A stretch of DNA of 28,556 bases, taken from contig JBIIHL010000019.1 in assembly GCA_044235825.1 (NCBI GenBank), positions 1-28,556 of the forward strand, read 5' to 3'. Of this stretch, positions 14,320 to 20,269 are shown piece after piece. The position numbers and the translations under genes are program-made. Below the pieces are notes generated by a model, which had not been told where the DNA came from, searched no databases, and saw only the letters and a list, made by a program, of their open reading frames with translations. Numbering within the stretch: position 1 is the first letter of the stretch; every line of letters starts with the position of its first letter. Source of the stretch: CANGYM01 sp044235825 (GTDB lineage: Bacteria; Pseudomonadota; Alphaproteobacteria; JAJTHO01; CANGYM01).

Positions 14320-14724
14320 TTAAGAGACAAGCCAATTTTCAAGCTTTAAATCCGTCACTTTGCCAAAGTGATGGATTTTGTTGGTCACCAAAATGGCCTC
14401 TGCCTGCAAGGCATGGGCGGCAATCATCAGATCCATGGCCCCTATGGGGGCGCCTTGGCTTTGCAGGGCATGGCGGATTTTGGCATAAAAGGGCGTGATG
14501 CCCTCACACCACGGCAAAACATTCAAATAGGACAAAAACTCATCCACAACCCTTTGCGTCAAACGGGGGGAGGTTAATTTTTCAACCTCATACCGCAATT
14601 CCGCCACGGTGATGGCCGACACAAACACATCCTTCATGGGAATCACCTGTAATTTTTCCAAAACGGACACAGGCTTGGTGCGCATAATCGCGCTGCAGGT
14701 ATCGGTATCTAAGATATAGCGCAT
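14320..14724 (-). CDS. vapC: VapC-type PIN-domain toxin
   Basis: A 134-residue PIN-domain RNase toxin of a type II module, in the group that cleaves initiator tRNA in enterobacterial examples. Metal-binding acidic positions are D6 (YILDTDTCSAIM), E42 (TVAELRYEV) and D98 (GAMDLMIAAHAL). The closing motif is VTNKIHHFGKVTDLKLENW. Relatives usually read 'TNN-x-REF' there, so the fourth acidic residue appears replaced by His, although the region is otherwise intact. The ATG at 14724 is preferred over an in-frame start at 14814 because the shorter form begins directly with the PIN strand and lies 1 nt after the vapB stop (TAAGATG), as expected for coupled expression. Confidence 0.9.
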   Translation of the reverse strand: MRYILDTDTCSAIMRTKPVSVLEKLQVIPMKDVFVSAITVAELRYEVEKLTSPRLTQRVVDEFLSYLNVLPWCEGITPFYAKIRHALQSQGAPIGAMDLMIAAHALQAEAILVTNKIHHFGKVTDLKLENWLVS

Positions 14725-14725
14725 C

Positions 14726-14953
14726 TTAAAACAAATCTTTCTTTTCAGGGGAAGGGTTTTCACGATCCAACAGAAAATCCTGGGGAACATCCGGCGGCGT
14801 GGCAAAATAATCATTCCAAGACAGGGGCTTGGGGGATAAAATCACTTTGTCGCCGTCTTGGGTGATAAACACCTCCTTCGTGGAAAAACGAAAGGCCTTG
14901 GGCATCCGCACCGCCTGAGAGCCACCAGATTGAAAAACTTGGGTAATGGTCAT
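14726..14953 (-). CDS. vapB: VapB/VagC-type AbrB-fold antitoxin
   Basis: A 75-residue antitoxin. The N-terminal SpoVT-AbrB swapped-hairpin DNA-binding domain (ITQVFQSGGSQAVRMPKAFR, FSTKEVFITQDGDKVILSPK) is followed by a tail that wraps the toxin (SWNDYFATPPDVPQDFLLDR). The order NGNSQAVRLPKEFR is the usual consensus, and this is a clear variant. The frame is open upstream to 15259, but that extension is antisense-like sequence overlapping the BRO-N gene. The ATG at 14953 fits the family. It should repress its own operon by binding the repeated TATATGCAT sites immediately upstream. Confidence 0.9.
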   Translation of the reverse strand: MTITQVFQSGGSQAVRMPKAFRFSTKEVFITQDGDKVILSPKPLSWNDYFATPPDVPQDFLLDRENPSPEKKDLF

Positions 14954-14967
14954 GAAGGAACCGATCT

Positions 14968-14989
14968 TATATGCATCAGATATATGCAT
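14968..14989 (-). promoter_or_regulatory. Putative VapBC operator
   Basis: TATATGCAT occurs twice (14968-14976 and 14981-14989) at a 13-bp period. The ATGCAT cores are themselves palindromic. The sites lie 15-36 nt upstream of vapB, over the expected promoter, which is a typical place for an AbrB-fold antitoxin to bind. Confidence 0.5.
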
Positions 14990-14990
14990 G

Positions 14991-15470
14991 TTAGCACGGG
15001 GTCGGGGGGATGGCAAGGGGTGTAAGCAGCAGGGGGACCATGAACAAATTTTCAATCCACGCATCGCTGTATTCTTTGGCTTTATACAGGGCGCGGGTGC
15101 GCTGGGTGGCCAGCTCGGGGTCCTCAATCTCCTGCACCCGTTCATAGCCCACCTTGGCAAGCCAACGCTTAAAGGGCTCGGCTTTGGGGGAGGGGATGGA
15201 TTGGATGATGCGGAAAACACCCTCCGCTGTTGCTGTTTGCACTTTTCTTTGTTTGCCATCGGCCGCAGTCATGGGAAGGGGGGTACAAAGTGTACCCCAG
15301 TTTCTGTTTAATGTATCATCACGTGTACGCATTTTCTTGATGTATTGCTTGGTATCTGCGCTATCGGTCAGGGCCTTCACGATATCAACAACCGAAAAAT
15401 ACCATTCGCCGTTACGGAGCGTACGGCGGATGCTGGCGGTTTCAAAGATGATGATTTTGTTGGGGGTCAT
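14991..15470 (-). CDS. BRO-N domain protein, truncated (phage antirepressor remnant)
   Basis: A 159-residue protein with a BRO-N domain as found in phage and transposon antirepressors. Recognisable segments are IIIFETASIRRTLRNGEWYF, SVVDIVKALTDSADTKQYIK, WGTLCTPLPMTAADGK, TATAEGVFRIIQSIPSPKA and KRWLAKVGYERVQEIEDPEL. Homologues of this type continue after a 'YPDAWIE' segment with about 100 more residues. Here, after YSDAWIE, the frame runs into an unrelated NLFMVPLLLTPLAIPPTPC end that abuts the vapBC operator, so the 3' half seems lost. The Shine-Dalgarno AAAAGGAAA precedes the ATG. It probably came from a mobile element, and whether it still acts as an antirepressor is unknown. Confidence 0.75.
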   Translation of the reverse strand: MTPNKIIIFETASIRRTLRNGEWYFSVVDIVKALTDSADTKQYIKKMRTRDDTLNRNWGTLCTPLPMTAADGKQRKVQTATAEGVFRIIQSIPSPKAEPFKRWLAKVGYERVQEIEDPELATQRTRALYKAKEYSDAWIENLFMVPLLLTPLAIPPTPC

Positions 15471-15496
15471 GTGTTGTTTCCTTTTTACGATTAACG

Positions 15497-15832
15497 CTAA
15501 GGGTCAAATGTATCCACGATGAAACGATGCGCAATATCCATGCGCTGGGCATAGATCAGGTCAACAAAAATTTGGGTCTCTTCCAACCGAAAGAAAAGGG
15601 TATGGGGAAACTTGGATACATTCCAGCGGCGGAAATGGTGGAACTTCAACGCTTCTTCTTTGCTTGTGTCGTAAAGCGGGCAGCTTAGGGGAGACGTACC
15701 AATAAATAAGAGAGCCCCCTCGACGGCGGCAATAAACCGTTCTGCAATCTGTATTCCTGCCCTGTCTTTATAATTCTGTGCATAAGCCTGCCACTGGCGC
15801 ATGAATAAGGCGCTTTTATGAAGAGTATACAT
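15497..15832 (-). CDS. RelE/ParE-family toxin
   Basis: A 111-residue basic protein with the compact ParE/RelE fold. Recognisable parts are the N-terminal helix pair (FMRQWQAYAQNYKDRAGIQI, AERFIAAVEGALLFI), the central strands (SPLYDT-like SCPLYDTSKEEALKFHHF, then FPHTLFFRLEETQIFVDLIY) and the terminal AQRMDIAHRF. Family members poison gyrase (ParE) or cleave mRNA at the ribosome (RelE), and the pattern 'H-T-L-F-F-R' plus 'I-Y-A-Q-R' is closer to ParE. The gene starts 6 nt after the stop of the RHH antitoxin, in the antitoxin-first order expected of parDE. The start ATG is unambiguous by position. Confidence 0.75.
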   Translation of the reverse strand: MYTLHKSALFMRQWQAYAQNYKDRAGIQIAERFIAAVEGALLFIGTSPLSCPLYDTSKEEALKFHHFRRWNVSKFPHTLFFRLEETQIFVDLIYAQRMDIAHRFIVDTFDP

Positions 15833-15838
15833 GGTCGC

Positions 15839-16084
15839 TTACTGCAAGCCTTGCCGAATCGTTAGGGCATCTTGAGACGTTAAGGGTGTATAATGATTTT
15901 CCGCCAACGATTGCCGCAACAGTGTATGAAGGACGTTCTGTTCGTCATCCACGGTTTTTTCCATATGACGACGAATCAGATCACGAATAAACTCGCTGGG
16001 GGTTTCATATAATCCCGTTTCGCCAGTCATCTGGGCAACAAACCGTGCCAAAGGTTCTGGCAGGGTGGCATTAATGCGTTTCAT
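15839..16084 (-). CDS. ParD-like ribbon-helix-helix antitoxin
   Basis: An 81-residue protein. The N-terminal RHH DNA-binding unit reads MKRINATLPEPLARFVAQM, then LYETPSEFIRDLIRRHMEK, matching ParD/CopG antitoxins ('S-x-L-P-E-P' strand and 'S-E-Y-I-R-D-L-I-R-R' helix). The C-terminal tail (EQNVLHTLLRQSLAENHYTP) would bind the toxin. The frame is open to 16156, but the added 24 residues are not family-like, so the ATG at 16084 is used. No strong Shine-Dalgarno is seen. It likely represses its own promoter in the 120-nt gap up to 16204, where no other feature is evident. Confidence 0.75.
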   Translation of the reverse strand: MKRINATLPEPLARFVAQMTGETGLYETPSEFIRDLIRRHMEKTVDDEQNVLHTLLRQSLAENHYTPLTSQDALTIRQGLQ

Positions 16085-16204
16085 CGGTGGATTGTTGGGG
16101 GTCGGCACAGCGCAGGGGTCTCTCTTAAGCAACGACCCATTATGACAGAAAAACATGATTATGGCAATAGATGCGATAAAGTGGAATGGTGGGTTTTCTG
16201 AATC

Positions 16205-16522
16205 TTAGCGCACGTCCCCCAAACCAACAATTTCCTTGGGGGTATCGCCTGGGAATTCGGCGATGAGTTTCAGGTTACCGCCCAAGGCCTCTACCAGCTC
16301 ACGCACCTTGGATACGGATAGATCACTTTGGCGTTCCCATTTGGAAACCTGGAATTGCTGTACACCCAGCAGGGTTGCCAGATCAATTTGGGTTTTGTTG
16401 AGAGATTTTCTAAGTTTTTGCAGGGTGTATTCCTCCGCAATCAACTGTTTGGCCCGCAGATTCACACGCTTTTGTTGTTCGGGGGAGAGTTTTGTGATGA
16501 TGTTGTTTAGGGTAACAGGCAT
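16205..16522 (-). CDS. HigA-like XRE-family antitoxin
   Basis: A 105-residue protein. The C-terminal two thirds is an XRE helix-turn-helix (LQKLRKSLNKTQIDLATLLG, VQQFQVSKWERQSDLSVSKV, RELVEALGGNLKLIAEFP) and the N-terminal helices (PVTLNNIITKLSPEQQKRVN) are typical of HigA-type antitoxins. It lies 1 nt after the toxin stop (TAATATG), in the toxin-first order of higBA. The Shine-Dalgarno GGAAGGGAAG is inside the toxin's last codons, which decides the ATG at 16522 rather than the upstream in-frame start. It should bind both the toxin and the operon promoter. Confidence 0.85.
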   Translation of the reverse strand: MPVTLNNIITKLSPEQQKRVNLRAKQLIAEEYTLQKLRKSLNKTQIDLATLLGVQQFQVSKWERQSDLSVSKVRELVEALGGNLKLIAEFPGDTPKEIVGLGDVR

Positions 16523-16523
16523 A

Positions 16524-16874
16524 TTATCTTCCCTTCGATACGTGGATTGCAAAGCGCTGGTCAGCTTTGCGAATCAAGGTTTTGTAAAAACGTTGTTCAG
16601 AGCCTCCGCTTTTGTCCCCTGCCACCAAAACAACGCCTTGGCGATCGAAATCAAATGCAAAGGCAACCCGCCACACACCATGATCCGCTTGAAAACGTAG
16701 TTCTTTCATATTGTTAAATTTTGATCCTTTCAGCGTATCAACATGAGGGCGTCCTAAGCGAGGGCCAAAAAATTGCAGCATTTTAAGATGGGCCAGCAAC
16801 TCCTCTTGTACCACAGGGCTCAGCAAAGCAAATTCTGGAACAAATTCATCCGAAAAAACGACAGTCCATTCCAT
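16524..16874 (-). CDS. HigB-like (phage-derived Gp49/RelE superfamily) toxin
   Basis: A 116-residue toxin of the HigB/Gp49-like group (PF05973). Family landmarks are MEWTVVFSDEFVPEFALLSP, QEELLAHLKMLQFFGPRLGR, VDTLKGSKFNNMKELRFQ, WRVAFAFDFDRQGVVLVAGD and the final RFYKTLIRKADQRFAIH. These proteins cleave mRNA in the ribosome. The ATG at 16874 matches the family's usual start, yet it lies only 5 nt after a good -10 (TATAGT), so the message may have almost no leader. The higA-like gene follows directly. The module sits 42 nt downstream of the uvrB stop on the same strand. Confidence 0.87.
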   Translation of the reverse strand: MEWTVVFSDEFVPEFALLSPVVQEELLAHLKMLQFFGPRLGRPHVDTLKGSKFNNMKELRFQADHGVWRVAFAFDFDRQGVVLVAGDKSGGSEQRFYKTLIRKADQRFAIHVSKGR

Positions 16875-16879
16875 AGATA

Positions 16880-16908
16880 ACTATATCTTAATTTGAATAT
16901 GTTGAAAA
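16880..16908 (-). promoter_or_regulatory. Promoter of the higBA-like module, predicted leaderless
   Basis: On the minus strand TTTTCA (16908-16903) and TATAGT (16885-16880) are separated by 17 nt. The toxin ATG begins 5 nt downstream of the -10, so transcription would start at or within 1-2 nt of the ATG. No Shine-Dalgarno precedes it. Confidence 0.5.
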
Positions 16909-16916
16909 GAAAATAA

Positions 16917-18890
16917 TCACCCCAACCCCCGTATTTTATCCCGCAGGGCCGCCGCAGCTTCAAAATCCAGATTCTCCGCCGCCAAGCGCATTTGTTTTTC
17001 CAGATCAATTTTCAGGGCGATGCGTTCCTGATCGCTCAGGATCAGGGATGGGGCGGCTTTGCCTTTGGTTTTTGTGGGGGCGGGGGCGTCGTAGAGGGAT
17101 TCGGCGATTTTTTTGACAATGCTTTGCGGGGTGATGCCGTGCTCGGCATTATAGGCCAGCTGTTTTTCGCGGCGGCGGGTGCATTCGTCGATGGCCTCGG
17201 TCATGGATTTGGTCATGCGGTCGGCGTACAGGATGGCGCGGCCCTCAACATTTCGCGCCGCCCGCCCGATGGTCTGGATCAGGGATGTGCGCGAGCGCAA
17301 AAACCCCTCCTTATCCGCATCCAAAATGGCCACCAGGGCGCATTCGGGGATGTCCAGACCCTCGCGCAGCAGGTTAATCCCAATCAGGATATCAAAGACC
17401 CCCAGACGGAGGTCCCGCAGAATCTCGATACGTTCCAACGTATCCACATCCGCGTGGACATAGCGGCATTTCAGGCCCAGCTCGTTCAAATAACCCGTTA
17501 AATCCTCTGCCATTTTTTTTGTTAGGGTGGTAATCAGGACCCGCTGGTCATTCTCCGCGCAGGTGCGGCATTCGGCAATAACATCATCCACCTGATGCGT
17601 GGTGGGGCGAATCAGAATGACGGGATCCACCAAACCGGTTGGGCGAACAACTTGCTCCACAAAGACTCCCTGCGCCTGATCCAATTCCCACTCCGCCGGG
17701 GTGGCGGACACAAAAATCGTTTGGGGGCGCAGGGTGTCCCATTCCTCGAACTTTAGCGGGCGGTTGTCTTTGCAGGATGGCAAACGAAAGCCATAATCGG
17801 ACAATGTGGTTTTGCGCACCTGATCCCCCCGATACATGGCGTGAATTTGGGGCACGGTGACGTGGGATTCATCCACAATCAACACGGCATCACGGGGCAG
17901 GTATTCAAACAGCGTTGGGGGCGGCTCCCCCGGTTTTTTGCCGGAGAGATAGCGGGAGTAATTCTCAATCCCCTTGCACATACCCGTGGTTTCCAGCATT
18001 TCCAGATCAAAGGTCGTGCGTTCGCGGATGCGTTGGGCCTCGATCCATTTTTGCTCGTCTTCAAATTCGGCGATGCGTTTTTGCAAATCGGCCTTGATCT
18101 GGTGCGTGGCCTGACGCAGGGTGGGGGCCGGCGTGACGTGGTGGGAATTGGCAAAAATCCGAATACCGCTCAACGTTTGCGTGGTTTGGCCGGTGAGGAC
18201 CTGAAACTCCTGAATGCTTTCCAGTTCATCCCCGAAAAAAGACAAGCGCCACGCGTGATCTTCGTAGTGGGACGGAAAAATATCCACCACATCCCCCCGC
18301 ACCCGAAAACAGCCGCGGGTAAAGGCAATATCATTGCGTTTGTACTGAATTTCCGTCAACCGCCGGAAAAAATCGGGCAGGGCCACCCGCTGCCCCGCGA
18401 TGATATCAATGACCATGGTTTCGTAATTTTCCGCCGATCCCAAACCGTACAAACACGACACACTGGCCACGATGATGGTGTCGCGCCGCTCTAACAACGC
18501 CCGCGTGGCGGCGTGGCGCATGCGGTCGATTTGTTCGTTGATGGCAGAGTCCTTTTCAATATAAGTGTTGGTGCGGGGGACATAGGCCTCTGGCTGATAA
18601 TAATCATAATACGACACAAAGTATTCCACGGCATTGTCGGGGAAAAAATCCTTCATTTCCGTATACAGCTGCGCCGCCAGTGTTTTGTTGTGGGCCATAA
18701 TCAGGGCGGGCCGCTGCACCGCCGCGATGGTGTGGGCAATGGAAAAGGTCTTCCCCGATCCCGTCACGCCGAGCAGCACCTGATTCTGCTGCCCCGCATC
18801 CAACCCCGCCGTCAACGCCGCAATGGCCGCCGGCTGATCCCCCGACGGGGTAAAGGGAGACGACAAACGAAACAAAGCATTCTGGGTCAT
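16917..18890 (-). CDS. uvrB: Excinuclease ABC subunit B (UvrB)
   Basis: A 657-residue DNA-damage verification helicase of nucleotide excision repair. With UvrA it loads at lesions and then recruits UvrC. Walker A is GVTGSGKT (41-48). The beta-hairpin clamp is YYDYYQPEAYVPRTNTYIEK followed by DSAINEQIDRMRHAAT. The DEAD-like box is LIVDESHVTVPQ. Helicase motifs V and VI are INLLREGLDIPE and QTIGRAARN. The C-terminal UVR domain (KIDLEKQMRLAAENLDFEAA, ALRDKIRGL) is complete. The ATG at 18890 with GAGGGGGG Shine-Dalgarno is chosen over an in-frame start at 18956, because residues upstream are not UvrB-like. A TGTGA-N6-TCACA palindrome lies 52-67 nt upstream. No alphaproteobacterial LexA box (GAAC-N7-GAAC type) is seen. 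Confidence 0.97.
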   Translation of the reverse strand: MTQNALFRLSSPFTPSGDQPAAIAALTAGLDAGQQNQVLLGVTGSGKTFSIAHTIAAVQRPALIMAHNKTLAAQLYTEMKDFFPDNAVEYFVSYYDYYQPEAYVPRTNTYIEKDSAINEQIDRMRHAATRALLERRDTIIVASVSCLYGLGSAENYETMVIDIIAGQRVALPDFFRRLTEIQYKRNDIAFTRGCFRVRGDVVDIFPSHYEDHAWRLSFFGDELESIQEFQVLTGQTTQTLSGIRIFANSHHVTPAPTLRQATHQIKADLQKRIAEFEDEQKWIEAQRIRERTTFDLEMLETTGMCKGIENYSRYLSGKKPGEPPPTLFEYLPRDAVLIVDESHVTVPQIHAMYRGDQVRKTTLSDYGFRLPSCKDNRPLKFEEWDTLRPQTIFVSATPAEWELDQAQGVFVEQVVRPTGLVDPVILIRPTTHQVDDVIAECRTCAENDQRVLITTLTKKMAEDLTGYLNELGLKCRYVHADVDTLERIEILRDLRLGVFDILIGINLLREGLDIPECALVAILDADKEGFLRSRTSLIQTIGRAARNVEGRAILYADRMTKSMTEAIDECTRRREKQLAYNAEHGITPQSIVKKIAESLYDAPAPTKTKGKAAPSLILSDQERIALKIDLEKQMRLAAENLDFEAAAALRDKIRGLG

Positions 18891-18927
18891 AACCCCCCTC
18901 TTTACCCCAAACGCCCCCCAAAAACCA

Positions 18928-18957
18928 GACCTTTGCGACACTGTGACAAAGGTCACA
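18928..18957. promoter_or_regulatory. Overlapping palindromes with a perfect CRP/FNR-type site
   Basis: TGTGA (18942-18946), 6 nt, then TCACA (18953-18957) match the classic CRP half-sites and spacing exactly. The inner GACCTTTG (18928-18935) and CAAAGGTC (18947-18954) form a second, offset 8-bp inverted repeat sharing the CAAAGGTC arm. The site lies between divergent uvrB and the small exported protein gene, within the 134-nt gap 18891-19024, in which nothing else is evident. Confidence 0.5.
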
Positions 18958-19024
18958 GACAGGGGTGGGGAATATGAGGGAGGATGGGGGGAGAAGTTTT
19001 TAACAATTTGTAAGTGATCGTGTT

Positions 19025-19312
19025 ATGAGCAAGAGAAGGAAACTTGCTGTTGGTACATTATCTGTTGCTTGTCTCATTCCTTTTGGTCATCAACATTTTT
19101 TCGTCAATCAAGAAATCCAATCACCAAACCCGCAGGAAAAACAGCCATCTGTTCCGATAGCCGAAACAAATATCGATTCTGGTTTCGATAGAGTTGAAGA
19201 GGCTTTAAAGAAGCCGTTTGTTGGGTGTGTTATTGTTGGCCTTATAAACAACCATAAAACATCAAATGTTTTGCAATGTGTTATGTCAGCTTCAGGAAAT
19301 AACTCTCGTTAA
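19025..19312 (+). CDS. Small hypothetical, possibly exported protein
   Basis: A 95-residue open frame starting MSKRRKLAVGTLSVACLIPF, which has a basic n-region and a hydrophobic stretch like a signal peptide or a single membrane anchor. The rest (PQEKQPSVPIAETNIDSGFD, VEEALKKPFVGCVIVGLINN) is hydrophilic except for a short hydrophobic segment around residues 65-74. It has two further Cys residues and no motif I recognise. Base composition is more A/T-rich than in the flanking genes, and there is no good Shine-Dalgarno, so it may be foreign or not translated. A hairpin immediately follows the stop codon, which supports a real gene end. Confidence 0.45.
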   Translation: MSKRRKLAVGTLSVACLIPFGHQHFFVNQEIQSPNPQEKQPSVPIAETNIDSGFDRVEEALKKPFVGCVIVGLINNHKTSNVLQCVMSASGNNSR

Positions 19313-19330
19313 GGCCAATAACAGGCCTTT
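19311..19330. terminator. Possible bidirectional terminator between convergent genes
   Basis: AAGGCC (19311-19316) and GGCCTT (19324-19329) pair around AATAACA, starting at the stop codon of the small protein gene. Only a short T-run follows on the plus strand, and A residues flank the stem on the other side. It sits between convergent gene ends. Confidence 0.45.
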
Positions 19331-19336
19331 CCACCC

Positions 19337-20143
19337 CTACCCCCCATGATTCTGCCCCGCGTAATACCCCAGTTCCAGGGGGCGGTAAATCATGTCGCGA
19401 TTCAGTTTGGGATAGGTGGTTTTAACATAGGTTTTGGCCTCGGTTGTTTTGTCCACAACCCCCAGCGCCACATCATTATCGCCAAAGGTCGGGGTGGCCA
19501 TATACACAATGGTGCCAATCAACATGGCGATGGGGCTGCTTTGTTGCAGAGCCTCCGAATGTTTGTATCCCGATCGGTCCGTGGCAACGTTAATGTCGCC
19601 CAGATAAAGCAATTCCCCCGCATTCACCTGAAACCCCCCATACATGGGTTTCAAACTGACGTTGTGCAGGCCGCCTTTGGCTTCCCATTCGCTGCGCAGG
19701 GCAATGGTATCAATCATATAATGCCCAGGTTTCAGGGCAATGACCTGATAGGGTTGATCCACGGGGACCAAATCAAAAGCATCATGCACCACCCCGCCGT
19801 AGGGGTTGGCTTCGGTGACGGGGGCGGGGGTTTCGTCATCCAGTGTGGCCGCAGGGGTCTCATCAGCGGAATTGGTGGCATCGGTTTCAGAGGGGGATTT
19901 GACCTTCAGGGACTTGCCCGTGGCGGGATTATAGGGCGCAAAGCGCATCACCGTTGTATCTGGCCATTCGGAATTCATACGGGCCACCACAATGCCGTAA
20001 CCCTCTGACGGGGATTCCTGCACCATCCCACTCAGGGCAAAGGGATTGGTGCGCGGCTCACGCTGGCCCGCACATCCGGACAAAACCAAGATAATTACCA
20101 AAAGAAAGGGCAAGGGAAACCTCCTATCATAACCAAGAATCAT
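19337..20143 (-). CDS. Hypothetical lipoprotein
   Basis: A 268-residue predicted lipoprotein. A signal peptide (PLPFLLVIILVLSGC) ends in a clear lipobox with Cys24. A region rich in Asp, Thr and Ala (TNSADETPAATLDDETPAP, about residues 90-110) links to a beta-rich domain containing YQVIALKPGHYMIDTIAL and GGFQVNAGELLYLGDINV. The 'PG-x-Y ... AGE-x-x-Y-L-G' pattern resembles small proteobacterial lipoproteins that carry one beta-sandwich (DUF2846-like), but I would not assign a family. It is probably anchored to the outer or inner membrane. It is transcribed alone, divergent from the HAMP-domain gene. No Shine-Dalgarno is obvious before the ATG at 20143. Confidence 0.7.
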   Translation of the reverse strand: MILGYDRRFPLPFLLVIILVLSGCAGQREPRTNPFALSGMVQESPSEGYGIVVARMNSEWPDTTVMRFAPYNPATGKSLKVKSPSETDATNSADETPAATLDDETPAPVTEANPYGGVVHDAFDLVPVDQPYQVIALKPGHYMIDTIALRSEWEAKGGLHNVSLKPMYGGFQVNAGELLYLGDINVATDRSGYKHSEALQQSSPIAMLIGTIVYMATPTFGDNDVALGVVDKTTEAKTYVKTTYPKLNRDMIYRPLELGYYAGQNHGG

Positions 20144-20190
20144 AGTTTAGCGGCCGTGAAATGGCCGTCAAGGGGCTTGCCCTGTGTCAA

Positions 20191-20216
20191 TTTGTGTTGC
20201 GCGGTTTGTGTTGCGC
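20191..20216. promoter_or_regulatory. 12-bp direct repeat in the divergent intergenic region
   Basis: TTTGTGTTGCGC occurs twice (20191-20202, 20205-20216), at a 14-bp period, between the lipoprotein gene and the HAMP-domain gene. It may be an operator. A CGGCC/GGCCG inverted repeat (20151-20167) is the only other structure in this 126-nt gap. Confidence 0.5.
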
Positions 20217-20269
20217 CTTGTCATAATGGGCAAACATGATTATGGTGTCAAAAAAGGGGAAGAGGACTC

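Noticed and set aside
14725..14814. In-frame N-terminal extension of vapC
   Set aside because: It overlaps the vapB coding end. PIN toxins start directly at the YILDTD strand.
14954..15259. In-frame N-terminal extension of vapB
   Set aside because: It overlaps the BRO-N gene out of frame and covers the likely operator. AbrB-fold antitoxins begin at the ITQVFQSGGSQAV segment.
18891..18956. In-frame N-terminal extension of uvrB
   Set aside because: The residues are unlike UvrB and would cross the CRP-type palindrome. The ATG at 18890 has a strong Shine-Dalgarno.
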